Source: Paludibacteraceae bacterium
GTDB lineage: Bacteria; Bacteroidota; Bacteroidia; Bacteroidales; Paludibacteraceae
Direction of reading: 5' to 3'
Length of the DNA stretch: 61,802 nt
Assembly (NCBI GenBank): GCA_016937795.1
Contig: JAFGVV010000042.1
Location: 1 to 61,802 of the forward strand
The notes beneath the pieces were generated by a model, which was not told the DNA's origin, did not search any database, and saw only the letters and a program-made list of their open reading frames with translations. Shown here piece by piece: positions 8,461-17,324 of the stretch (position 1 is its first letter; each line of letters begins with the position of its first letter). The position numbers were made by a program, and so were the translations under genes.

Positions 8461-11400
8461 TTATTCTTTTACAATTTTTCGGCTGAATGATTCTTTATTT
8501 CCTTTTAAATAAAGCATATAAATACCTTTTGATAAATGTTCGGTTTCAATTACAATATTGCTCTCGTTGTGATAGGTATTTCGGAAAAGCTCAGAACCTG
8601 TAAGACTGAAAACCGACACTTCAAGCGTTTCAATTTGCTGGTCGAGATGAATGTTCAGTTTGTCGCGGAAAGGCACCGGGAAAATTGCCGAATTAGTTTC
8701 GAGATTCGTGATTCCGGTAGCTGTTTTTATTTTAAGTTTTCCTGCGGCAAATTCAGTCAGGTCCCATTCGAGATCGGCTCCCGGCATAGCAGGAATTATC
8801 TCAGAAGGCATTCCTACGACTGTACCCGTAACAATCTGAAATACATCACCTGCCGCAGGAACTGAGTTGTTAAGCCAGTCCACTTTTAGTTTTCCGGCCA
8901 TGTTTAAAGTCCCCGTGACAGCAAGCAGATCATTTTTTAAAGTCGTTTTATCTATTTCAACAGACAATATTGCACCCCGCAAAATAGTCACATTATTATT
9001 CACTGTAAAAGTTCCGTTTCCACTTCCCGGAGCAAGTATTCCACCTTCATTAATCATCACAGGTCCTGAAACACTACCTTTCCCCGAGAGTGTTCCATCT
9101 GCAAGCACATTTACATGACCGCTGCCCAGACCACTTCCTGTAGTATTATTTACCATCAAAACACCTTCAGAAATAGTGGTTCCTCCGCTGAAAGTATTCG
9201 CATTTGTAAGCGTCCAGATTCCCGTACCGACTTTTCGAATGGCAGCCATAGCGCCCGTACCACTAAACTGATCGTTGGTGATTTTTCCATTAAAAGCAGA
9301 ATTTGCATTTCGCGCTCCCACTTCCCATGTGATTGTACAAGCTGCTGTACCACCTGCACCAAGAATCGAATTTGCGGCTCCTGTAAGGTCGCCCACAGGC
9401 AAGGTTATATTGGAAGTTGTGCGGTAAATCATTTTTACAAGATTGTTCAGATTCACCTTCATATCTTTGTAACCTTTTGTATTAAAGAGCACAAAACTAC
9501 CTCCATCGGCATCAGTAGTCACATTGATTGTTCCTGCATAAGCCGACAAATCGGCACTCAGGAAGTGGGTTGAAGACCGTACATTATAATACAAAGTACC
9601 GGCGCCACTCAGAGATCCCGAAATATTTGAATTATCGTCGACTACAAGCGTAGAAGTACTTCCCGGTAGCACTTTTAATTTCCAGTTACAGGCATTGGAT
9701 GTAGTTGGTGTATTGAACATAATGAGCGAACCTCCTGCAAGTGTAATGGTATCAGTACCTAATCCCGAGGCATTTGCCAAATCGCTGGTAAAAGCCACAG
9801 AGCCTGCACGAATAATGGATCCTCCCGAAAAATTATTTGATGTACCAATGCTTAATCTTCCCGAACCTTCCTTAGTAAGCGTGCCCGAACCTTCGATTTT
9901 GCCTGCAGCAGTAAGCGATACAGAGCTATTATTTACAGCAATTGTTCCTCCGTTTGCACCTAGTGTAATATTCCGGTTGGTACTCACAGTATTTCCTGTG
10001 TACACAAGTTTTCCTCCATTGAGAATTAAATTTCCAGACGCAGCGGAGGCTGCACCAATTGCCGAAGGTTCACCACCATTCGCAAGTTTTGTGATTTCAA
10101 CAATGCCATCGTTTATAATTGTTTTACCTGTATAAGCATTTGTATTTGAAATTGCAACTTTTCCCGTACCGTTTTTTACAAAATCAGCATTTCCGACAAT
10201 TGACCCGGTACCCATAAAACTAAAATTTTGGGCTGCATCGATTTTCACAGCAGCAGGATCCACGGGTTCGTTAATGACCACAAACTGTGAAGCTGCCCCA
10301 TCGAAAAAACTAACAGTGTCGCTGGCATTAAAAGTGGAGGCAAGAGAACCATTGAGCCAGTTCGCCGTTTTTCCATTGTCCCATTTTGTATCGGTAGCAG
10401 CAGTCCAGATTAACGAGGCAGGAGGAGCAATGACCAGCGAAATGACATTTGATACTTTTTTAAGATAAAAACTAAAGCCCACAGGTGCACCAATAATTCG
10501 TATTTGATTTATATCTCCTGTAATTTGACCATCACAGCTTATCAATGCATATTCACCGGCCGGGAGTGTGCCTCCTGTTGTATTTAGTTGTATCAAACCC
10601 TTGTTACTTAATGCCCAGTTTTGACCGATAGAAATTGTATCGTGAGAACTTACAGTGCCATTTATCACATTAAAATCAACAAGATAAGTCGTCGTTCCTT
10701 TATCGACCAACGAACCCCTGAAAATAATTTTAGATGTAGCTCCTTTTATGCTTCCGGGACTAATTTCGGTCAAATGACCCATTTCTACATCCTGACCAAA
10801 AACTCCTTTACCACTTATTTTTGTAAACGGACCTGTAATGACTTTTGAATTCAGCAATGCGCCATTATTAATAATTTCACCTGCCGAAAGTTCTGTTTTT
10901 CCTGAAAAATCGTTTTGATTATTGATGGTCAGCACACCTGCACCGGCTTTTCGCAAACCTGTATTTCCGGTTATTTTTCCTGTTCCATTCCAGGTTACAT
11001 TAAATGACGAATTCACTTTCAGAGTAGCAGGAGCCACATTTTCATCAATGCTTATGGCAGCTGAAGCTCCGATACTAATATCGAAACTTACTTTATCGCC
11101 ATCGGCAAAAGTGCTCGACGCATTATTTTTATCGAGCCATGCGGAAGCCGACTTATTCCACTGAGTTCCCGTTTTCCAGCGCTTTTCATTGTCGTACATA
11201 TCCGATACCGGCACCGCATCCATATCGTTTCCAATATAAAATCCGGCATGCGGAGGTTGGTTATACGCAGTGTTCTGCCATGCAATGCTGTTGCGATAGA
11301 CAGCATCGTGCATCAAAGTATACATGCGATACTGTGTAGGCGTGGTAGTGGTAAAAATCCGAAGTTTTTTATTATCGGAAGTTCTGAAAATCACTTCTTC

Positions 11401-13005
11401 GCGCCAGTCGCCAAACAGGTCAGCCGAAAGATTGGGAGTCGATTTTGTGCCGTTATTCGACGAACAACCACTTGCTGTGAAAATACTTCCCACACCCCAT
11501 TTTGTAATGGTTGTTCCATCGAGCAGTTCATCCTCAAGGTCGCCATCCCAGTAAATACGGAAGTTCATCGAAGGTTTCGAACTACTGAGTATAGTTCCGT
11601 TTGTGCTCATCAGTCCCGGCCCCGAACCACTCCACATTTCGAAACCACGATTGTTCGGAATTACATTCCCCGCCATACCGCGACCATTATCAGTGCCTGT
11701 ATGCGTTCCCCAAATAATTTCACCTGTGCGGGCATCGTGAAGTTCTTCGCCATAAGCAGCGCCGGTCGATTCGTGTACTGTCCACAATTCAAGTCCTTTA
11801 CGATCGGGAAGATGATCGGTAAGATGCATCGCATCACCATGTCCGAGACCGGTACGATAAAGCAGTTTTCCGTCGTGGTCGAGTGCAGCCGAGCCCCAGA
11901 TTATTTCATCTTTACCATCGTCGTCCACATCAGCCACAGCCATATTATGATTTCCCTGACCGTAAAGTCCCACATTGCTGTTGCCCGAATCGTAAGTCCA
12001 GCGATTGGTGAGTGTTCCGTTGCGATAATCCCAGGCAGCCACTACAGCACGAGTATAATAACCACGACACATAATAATGCTCGGCAAAACACCATCGAGC
12101 CATGCAACCCCGCCCAAAAAACGATCAACGCGATTGCCATAACTATCGCCCCACGAAGAAACCGTTCCGCGCTGAGGATTGTAATTTGCAGTGGCAAGCT
12201 CTTCGCCGGTGAGTCCACTGAAAACAGTCATATACTCGGGCCCGGTAAGAATGTAACCACCTGAATTACGGTAATCTGAATTATGTGAAGCGGTAGCGGC
12301 CGGACCTTTTGAGATAAAGTTTCCCTTTCCATCTTTCGTACCGGGCGCTGTCTTGCAGGCAATTTCGGCTTTTCCATCGCCATCGAAATCGGCCACCATA
12401 AATTGTGTGTAATGTGCTCCTGCACGGATATTTTTGCCCAAATCGATACGATGTAAATGTGTGCTGTTCAATTTGTACACATCGATATATACATTGCCTG
12501 TATAGCCTGATTGTGAGTTGTCTTTGGCATTGGAAGGATCCCATTTTACAATGATTTCGTATTCACCATCGCCATCCACATCGCCTGTGCTGCAATCGTT
12601 GGGCGAATAAATACAGGTCGAATTATTTGGCATGGTCATAGCTGCGGGCACATTGAGGACGATGTCGATATAATTTGTATTAAGGGGAGTGACAGTTTGT
12701 GCTTCGCCAGTTTCCACACCATTCAGGAGCGTTTTCACAGTATATTGTGCTCCGGTAACATTGTCGGAAAAGTTTGTGCGGTCAGCAATGGGTTGAGCAT
12801 TTATTTTTGTTCCATCGCGATAAATATCAAAAGATATATTTTCAGGATCGTTACCCAACAGTCGCCACGAGAGGAAAGTTTGCGAGGAAGTCACTTTCAC
12901 AGCAACCAGGCCGCGATTGAGTATTTCAGCTTTGCGTTGAGCTGTAACAAATGAGAATAAGCCTGATAGTAAAAATGCAAGAAAAAAGAGTAATTTTTTA
13001 TACAT
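8461..13005 (-). CDS. Secreted PL11 rhamnogalacturonan lyase with autotransporter-type repeats and T9SS tail
   Basis: The 1514-residue protein has a signal peptide (to about residue 22) and then a full PL11 lyase of the YesW/YesX type at about 23-600. That region shows RKAEILNRGLVAVK, Ca-binding DVDGDGEYEI and DFDGDGKAEI blades and GDWREEVIFR. From about 610 to 1430 there are at least four autotransporter-associated beta-strand repeats with the pattern G-G-LT-N-N-FSG-T-I--G, for example GTGIWTLTNANTFSGGTTIS near 1257. The last 75 residues (FPVPFRDKLNIH, LSKGIYMLYLKG, KIVKE) are a T9SS type A sorting domain. PL11 enzymes cleave the backbone of rhamnogalacturonan I. The protein is probably exported and anchored on the cell surface. 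It stands upstream of the PL26-like gene on the same strand. Confidence 0.93.
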   Translation of the reverse strand: MYKKLLFFLAFLLSGLFSFVTAQRKAEILNRGLVAVKVTSSQTFLSWRLLGNDPENISFDIYRDGTKINAQPIADRTNFSDNVTGAQYTVKTLLNGVETGEAQTVTPLNTNYIDIVLNVPAAMTMPNNSTCIYSPNDCSTGDVDGDGEYEIIVKWDPSNAKDNSQSGYTGNVYIDVYKLNSTHLHRIDLGKNIRAGAHYTQFMVADFDGDGKAEIACKTAPGTKDGKGNFISKGPAATASHNSDYRNSGGYILTGPEYMTVFSGLTGEELATANYNPQRGTVSSWGDSYGNRVDRFLGGVAWLDGVLPSIIMCRGYYTRAVVAAWDYRNGTLTNRWTYDSGNSNVGLYGQGNHNMAVADVDDDGKDEIIWGSAALDHDGKLLYRTGLGHGDAMHLTDHLPDRKGLELWTVHESTGAAYGEELHDARTGEIIWGTHTGTDNGRGMAGNVIPNNRGFEMWSGSGPGLMSTNGTILSSSKPSMNFRIYWDGDLEDELLDGTTITKWGVGSIFTASGCSSNNGTKSTPNLSADLFGDWREEVIFRTSDNKKLRIFTTTTPTQYRMYTLMHDAVYRNSIAWQNTAYNQPPHAGFYIGNDMDAVPVSDMYDNEKRWKTGTQWNKSASAWLDKNNASSTFADGDKVSFDISIGASAAISIDENVAPATLKVNSSFNVTWNGTGKITGNTGLRKAGAGVLTINNQNDFSGKTELSAGEIINNGALLNSKVITGPFTKISGKGVFGQDVEMGHLTEISPGSIKGATSKIIFRGSLVDKGTTTYLVDFNVINGTVSSHDTISIGQNWALSNKGLIQLNTTGGTLPAGEYALISCDGQITGDINQIRIIGAPVGFSFYLKKVSNVISLVIAPPASLIWTAATDTKWDNGKTANWLNGSLASTFNASDTVSFFDGAASQFVVINEPVDPAAVKIDAAQNFSFMGTGSIVGNADFVKNGTGKVAISNTNAYTGKTIINDGIVEITKLANGGEPSAIGAASAASGNLILNGGKLVYTGNTVSTNRNITLGANGGTIAVNNSSVSLTAAGKIEGSGTLTKEGSGRLSIGTSNNFSGGSIIRAGSVAFTSDLANASGLGTDTITLAGGSLIMFNTPTTSNACNWKLKVLPGSTSTLVVDDNSNISGSLSGAGTLYYNVRSSTHFLSADLSAYAGTINVTTDADGGSFVLFNTKGYKDMKVNLNNLVKMIYRTTSNITLPVGDLTGAANSILGAGGTAACTITWEVGARNANSAFNGKITNDQFSGTGAMAAIRKVGTGIWTLTNANTFSGGTTISEGVLMVNNTTGSGLGSGHVNVLADGTLSGKGSVSGPVMINEGGILAPGSGNGTFTVNNNVTILRGAILSVEIDKTTLKNDLLAVTGTLNMAGKLKVDWLNNSVPAAGDVFQIVTGTVVGMPSEIIPAMPGADLEWDLTEFAAGKLKIKTATGITNLETNSAIFPVPFRDKLNIHLDQQIETLEVSVFSLTGSELFRNTYHNESNIVIETEHLSKGIYMLYLKGNKESFSRKIVKE

Positions 13006-13175
13006 GGAATCAGATTTTTACAATCCGGGTTGAAAAGCCCGAAAACAGATTGATTTAAAGTATCCGTAATGAAAATATTACGGACACTGCAAAATAAATC
13101 ATTTCAAATGAGATACCATATAGAAATATGTACATATAGGGAGGACATATATACATATTTAGTGAGTCAGATTGA
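13006..13175 (-). promoter_or_regulatory. Leader and candidate operator of the PL11 lyase gene
   Basis: Read toward the lyase, this spacer holds a 9-bp perfect inverted repeat AAATATGTA / TACATATTT (13124-13132 and 13152-13160). A hairpin with an 8-bp stem TCCGTAAT / ATTACGGA follows at 13063-13084. Between them is a TTATTTTG sequence near 13090-13100 that is one base off the TAnnTTTG -7 box. The order (palindrome, promoter-like box, leader hairpin) suggests a regulated promoter, but no regulator gene lies next to it. Confidence 0.4.
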
Positions 13176-14714
13176 TTATTCAGTTCTCACAATGTGTTTT
13201 TTAGCTGATCTGGACTTACGATGGTATTTAAACCACAGCACAATGCCACTAATGAGAATCAGCAATGTAAACATTCCTGTGAGTGGTACAATCAGAATAT
13301 AAAAATTGCCAAGTATCACTTTATAAAACCTTGCTGTATGCACTTCGAGCGCCACATTCCAGAGTGACATAGGCGATTTTTTCAATATTTCGGCGGGCAT
13401 TTCGGGAAAATCGGCTTTGCCAAAAATACCCGTAGCGCCATGACTGTAATCGAAGACAATCTCACGACCCTTTTTATCGAATCCGTAACCTGTTATTTTG
13501 AAATCACCAACAGGCGGACCTGCTTTTACCGGGCGAATATATTCCTGTTGTTTCATTACATCGTACACATAACCGGTATGATAATCCCAGAGAAAAAGTC
13601 CTTCGAACGAACCTACCACCAGAGCACCATTTTCAGCATTTTTGAGCACTGTTACACCCATCACACTTGCGGGTGGTTGATGGCGAAAACGATTCAGAGT
13701 TTTAAGATTATCACCCGAAAAATAGAAACCTTCGGATGTGGAAATAATGAACATATCCTCATCAGGTAAAAAAATCATTCGTCGCAAAATATCAAACCAC
13801 GGATTGGGAGTGTCGAGTTCGGTAAATGGAATTTTTTTCACCCTCACATTTCCAATCATGGCCAAAAGTGGCGGACGCAGAAAAATACCGGTAAAAGTTG
13901 TAATCAATAGCAAAACAATGGTGATCCAGCCCACTTTATTGTGCCATTTTATATTCCAGCGGTATTTTTGTTTCAGCCTTTTCTGCGCTTCGGCTTTTGC
14001 TTTTCGTTGCTTTATTTTTTTACGGTTGAAAAATAAAAGAATGCCTGTTACCGACAAAAATATCATAATCAAAGCAGCAAAATCCACTATTAATTTACCC
14101 ACATTACCATAAATTTCGCCGCTATGAACCACCCAAAGCGTTTTAAACAAACTCACCCTGTTGTCGTAGCCATAAGGAGTTGGTAAATCCATAGCCCTGA
14201 AATTCTGCATATCTGTAGTGAGTAAGATACCCGAACGTAGCATCACCATCAAACTATCGCCCTTCACAAGTAAATCCACCACATTTTTCTCGTGTACAGG
14301 CAAAGCAATATTCTGCCATTTCTGTTCATTTTGACTGTACCCGTACAAGCCAAACAAAGTACCAGCGAGCAAATATTGCTTGTAACGCAACACTTTAAAT
14401 ATCTTCCGGTTGTCAATTCCATCAGGAAAACCCGCATTCATATCGCGAAACTGCGATACAGTGCTGTCGGTCAGCCACACACCCACATTTCCATACAACA
14501 GAACCGAGTCCTGCGATAATCCATACATATCGCGCACCGCTGCAATATTCCAGTTCTCGTAACGATAATCGCCCGGAAGATAATTGCGGTTGACAGAGAC
14601 GCGCGAAAGGAGATCGCGGTGATTGAGAATGATACCCGATATGGCGAATAAAACCAATAAAACGGTCAGTACAACTCCTCCCCATTTATGATATTTTCTG
14701 AAGAATTTAAGCAT
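13176..14714 (-). CDS. PepSY-associated TM helix family membrane protein
   Basis: The protein has an N-terminal membrane helix (FRKYHKWGGVVLTVLLVLFAISGIILNH is the usual PepSY-TM opening), a pair of helices in the middle (IVDFAALIMIFLSVTGILLFF, then HNKVGWITIVLLLITTFTGIF after a basic loop) and a C-terminal helix before a lysine/arginine tail. Conserved histidines lie near helix ends (YHKW, WHNK, EVHTARFY), as in relatives proposed to work in iron or copper metabolism and periplasmic electron transfer. The soluble parts contain short propeller-like phrases (LAGTLFGLYGYS, GALVVGSFEGLFLWD). The frame is open from a GTG at 14720, but the ATG at 14714 gives the normal N-terminus. Substrate unknown. 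Confidence 0.8.
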   Translation of the reverse strand: MLKFFRKYHKWGGVVLTVLLVLFAISGIILNHRDLLSRVSVNRNYLPGDYRYENWNIAAVRDMYGLSQDSVLLYGNVGVWLTDSTVSQFRDMNAGFPDGIDNRKIFKVLRYKQYLLAGTLFGLYGYSQNEQKWQNIALPVHEKNVVDLLVKGDSLMVMLRSGILLTTDMQNFRAMDLPTPYGYDNRVSLFKTLWVVHSGEIYGNVGKLIVDFAALIMIFLSVTGILLFFNRKKIKQRKAKAEAQKRLKQKYRWNIKWHNKVGWITIVLLLITTFTGIFLRPPLLAMIGNVRVKKIPFTELDTPNPWFDILRRMIFLPDEDMFIISTSEGFYFSGDNLKTLNRFRHQPPASVMGVTVLKNAENGALVVGSFEGLFLWDYHTGYVYDVMKQQEYIRPVKAGPPVGDFKITGYGFDKKGREIVFDYSHGATGIFGKADFPEMPAEILKKSPMSLWNVALEVHTARFYKVILGNFYILIVPLTGMFTLLILISGIVLWFKYHRKSRSAKKHIVRTE

Positions 14715-14758
14715 TGACACAATATACTACTTTTATATAGCATTTAAAGTAAAAAGAA

Positions 14759-14786
14759 AACCGGACATAGAAATCCGGCTTCTATA
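14759..14786 (-). terminator. Probable terminator after the cupin gene
   Basis: On the minus strand a CCGGA / TCCGG stem (5 bp, 8-nt loop) is followed by TTTTCTTTTT directly after the cupin stop codon. It would separate the amidotransferase-cupin unit from the PepSY gene. Confidence 0.6.
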
Positions 14787-14794
14787 CAGTTGTT

Positions 14795-15133
14795 TTACAA
14801 TAATTTTCCTGCTGCAGTTGGTTTTGGAGCCTTTACTACCAAAATACGTGCATTTTCATTTGTCTCGTTCGAAAGGCAATGTACAATACCTTTAGGACTA
14901 TCCACAAGACAATCCTTTTCAACCGCAATAATTTCTTCGCCAATCTGAACTGTAGGACGCCCCTCGAGCACATAAAAAAACACATCCACAGGAGTAATGT
15001 GAGGTTTCAACGATTCGCCCGGTTTCAGAGTCATGTGCATCACCTGTGCGTTGTCTCTGTCGTACAATCTGCGTACATCTACTTTATGCGGTGTATCTAC
15101 AATTACTGTATTTTTTACTTCTGTAATATTCAT
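14795..15133 (-). CDS. Small cupin-domain protein
   Basis: This single-domain cupin of 112 residues has the two conserved motifs in reduced form: MHMTLKPGESLKPHITPVDVFFYVLEG at about 32-58 and DSPKGIVHCLSN at about 78-89. His residues in both motifs could bind a metal ion. Proteins of this size bind small ligands or metals, or act as isomerases or dioxygenases, and the sequence does not tell which. The gene starts 11 bp after the stop of the upstream glutamine amidotransferase on the same strand, so the two form a two-gene unit closed by a terminator. No signal peptide is seen, so it is cytosolic. Confidence 0.85.
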   Translation of the reverse strand: MNITEVKNTVIVDTPHKVDVRRLYDRDNAQVMHMTLKPGESLKPHITPVDVFFYVLEGRPTVQIGEEIIAVEKDCLVDSPKGIVHCLSNETNENARILVVKAPKPTAAGKLL

Positions 15134-15144
15134 GTCTGTAATTT

Positions 15145-15849
15145 TTAATTGTTTGTTTTTATTAATTTATCGAGCAGACTATTCATTAAACGATTGGTTT
15201 TAAGGCTTAACAAATAGTTCTGTTTTATTTCGGTTACTGTCTGTACACATTTTCCACCCACATTCATCTCATGTAAACCATTTTCAATCATTGCCTCGAG
15301 TAATTCGGGAACGGTTTCGAGGTGAAACTGAAGCCCCACTACCCTGCCTTGGTATTCGAAAGCCTGATGACAACATTCATTGCTAATAAACAAATGTGCA
15401 CAGCCAGCGGGCAAATCGTAAGTATCACCATGCCAGTGAAAAACTTCAGAGGTAACAGGAAAATCGGCAATGAGAGCTGATGTTTTTCCGCTTTCGGTTT
15501 TGGTCACCGGAAACCATCCAATTTCCTTCACTGCATTCGGATAAACTTTTGCACCAAGCACTTCGGCAATGAGCTGCGAACCCAGACAAATGCCCAGCAC
15601 TTTCTTTCCGGCCTGAATAACAGCACGGATAAAGTCTTTTTCTTCCCGCAACCACGGATATTCATCTTCGTCGTACACGCTCATTGGGCCACCCATAATA
15701 AGCAGAAAATCAACATCGTCCACTTCTGGAAAAGTCACTTTTTCGTAAATACGTGTAAAAGTCAGCGAATAATCCTTTTCAAGTAAATATTCTTCCACGC
15801 AGCCCGGCCCTTCGAACGGAACGTGCATGATACAATGTGCATGTAACAT
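15145..15849 (-). CDS. Class I glutamine amidotransferase domain protein
   Basis: This 234-residue protein has the type 1 glutamine amidotransferase fold. The nucleophile elbow GICLGSQ (Cys near 93) follows LLIMGGPMSVYDEDEYPWL, and the catalytic His-Glu pair lies in LQFHLE near 176-181. FHWHGDTYDLP is typical of the GMP-synthase-like stand-alone group, which includes proteins that hydrolyse gamma-glutamyl compounds. The ATG at 15849 was preferred over a TTG one codon upstream. Its partner is the downstream cupin. No synthetase partner is nearby, so a role as a free-standing gamma-glutamyl hydrolase is possible but unproven. Confidence 0.85.
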   Translation of the reverse strand: MLHAHCIMHVPFEGPGCVEEYLLEKDYSLTFTRIYEKVTFPEVDDVDFLLIMGGPMSVYDEDEYPWLREEKDFIRAVIQAGKKVLGICLGSQLIAEVLGAKVYPNAVKEIGWFPVTKTESGKTSALIADFPVTSEVFHWHGDTYDLPAGCAHLFISNECCHQAFEYQGRVVGLQFHLETVPELLEAMIENGLHEMNVGGKCVQTVTEIKQNYLLSLKTNRLMNSLLDKLIKTNN

Positions 15850-15967
15850 CAATTTAAAATTTACAATTTATTCATTTACGATTTACAATTCGAAAAGATA
15901 ATGAGTATAATCTTATAAAACCAAATCTTCAAATTTCCTAACCTAAAGTTTGAATTACTGTTAACAC

Positions 15968-16007
15968 GAAACTTTGAAACTCTGAAACTTTGAAACTTTG
16001 AAACTTT
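15968..16007. repeat. Five tandem 8-bp units (GAAACTTT)
   Basis: Four exact copies and one variant copy (GAAACTCT) of GAAACTTT stand in a row just downstream of the DUF438 gene stop. It is a simple sequence repeat in a spacer and no coding meaning is seen. Confidence 0.85.
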
Positions 16008-16018
16008 GAAAATACGTC

Positions 16019-17209
16019 TCACCAATCCAGCAAACGTCTGTCGCCTTCAAGTTTCTGTATTTCCGAAATCTCCTGTGACACTTCGAGCGTTCCGCGGTAA
16101 TTTCCTTCCGCATCGCGCACCGCAAAATACTGTATCAGTACAAATTTCGGTCCCATGTGAATCCAGAACGAAGCCACACTTTTTTCGCCACTGCGAAATG
16201 AACTGACGATTTGTTCCACTACATGCACACTTTCGGGCGGGTGGCAAAACTGCACCTTCCGGCCAATAATAGCAGGTGTACGTGCAAAAATCCTATGCGG
16301 AGGATTAGAGTAAAAACGCACCGTATCATTTTCGTCCACATAAGTAATATCCACCGGCAGATGCGAGAAAATAAGATGAAACTGCTCGGCAGTAAGCACA
16401 CCTGTGGGCAAATGTACTTTATCGTCGGAAGTAAAAAACTCATTTCCGGATTTGGGTTCCACTCCCGAAATATCGGCAAACGGTAAGCCCGTTTCGAGCG
16501 TTTGCTGCAGCATATCGTCAAACAGAGACTCCGGAAAACTCTCCAGCATCATAGGAAAAAGAATCTTCTCTTCCCTCAGAATAATGGTATTTACATTAAA
16601 AAACACCATCCCGCTCACATTATTAAACTCCTTCAGATCAATTTCATCCGCACGAAGCATTTCGATAAGTTTTCGGACATTTCGCCGTATATCGTCGTGA
16701 AACGACCACATAATTTTCACACATTTATGATGCTCCCAGCGGGTTTCGAGCAGCGGAAAAACCACATTTTCAATTACGGTATAATGCAAAGTAAACTTCT
16801 CGAATACCTCAAGTGCAGCAGCTAACTGCATTCTGAGCGCTTTATCCGGATTTTTATTGATAGCCTTGATTAACTCACGCGTACTTTTCAGTTTTTCGAG
16901 TCCGGCAGCATTGTCGAGCATATAAAAGTCGAGCACCGAACCCTCCTTCGGAGTCAGTGCAGGATATTCGAGCAGTCGTTGATACAGAATATTGAAAAGT
17001 TTGTTCGACACAAATTTCAAATCCTCTACCGACACATTTTTATCCAGCAAAATATCAAAAGCATTCACCACATCGTGCGGGATAAATTTTGCTGTTTTGA
17101 GTTGATGTTTTTCAATCAGTTGCAGACCATTTTCCCCATCGAGCAAACCGAGCATATAATCGGCAAGTTCATGAGCTCTGTAGGTTGCATTATTTGTAAA
17201 TTCCGACAT
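16019..17209 (-). CDS. DUF438 / hemerythrin-like (HHE) / PAS protein
   Basis: The protein of about 396 residues has three parts. A DUF438 domain (about 8-85) is followed by a hemerythrin-like HHE region (about 100-240: LHYTVIENVVFPLLE, EHHK, FHDDIRR, EEKILFP). A PAS domain (about 290-390) opens with LPVDITYVDENDTVRFYSN. HHE domains bind a di-iron centre that reacts with O2 or NO, and PAS domains sense ligands. No output domain follows. The gene lies 115 bp downstream of the qNOR gene on the same strand, so a part in NO handling or sensing is likely by context. The open frame extends to 17323, but the ATG at 17209 (MSEFTNNATYRAHELADYM) starts the recognisable domain. Confidence 0.88.
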   Translation of the reverse strand: MSEFTNNATYRAHELADYMLGLLDGENGLQLIEKHQLKTAKFIPHDVVNAFDILLDKNVSVEDLKFVSNKLFNILYQRLLEYPALTPKEGSVLDFYMLDNAAGLEKLKSTRELIKAINKNPDKALRMQLAAALEVFEKFTLHYTVIENVVFPLLETRWEHHKCVKIMWSFHDDIRRNVRKLIEMLRADEIDLKEFNNVSGMVFFNVNTIILREEKILFPMMLESFPESLFDDMLQQTLETGLPFADISGVEPKSGNEFFTSDDKVHLPTGVLTAEQFHLIFSHLPVDITYVDENDTVRFYSNPPHRIFARTPAIIGRKVQFCHPPESVHVVEQIVSSFRSGEKSVASFWIHMGPKFVLIQYFAVRDAEGNYRGTLEVSQEISEIQKLEGDRRLLDW

Positions 17210-17324
17210 AAGATATTGTTTTGTTGTTGAAAACCAGCTTTTTTTACAACAAATATAAGCATTATTAGCAGAGAAATACCGACAGCTATACAAAAATACA
17301 TAGCTGCCGGATTCCCAAATCATT

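Noticed and set aside
11248..12264. A 338-codon open frame on the plus strand
   Set aside because: It lies wholly antisense to the PL11 lyase, is rich in Ser, Thr, His and Arg as expected of a shadow frame, and shows no motif.
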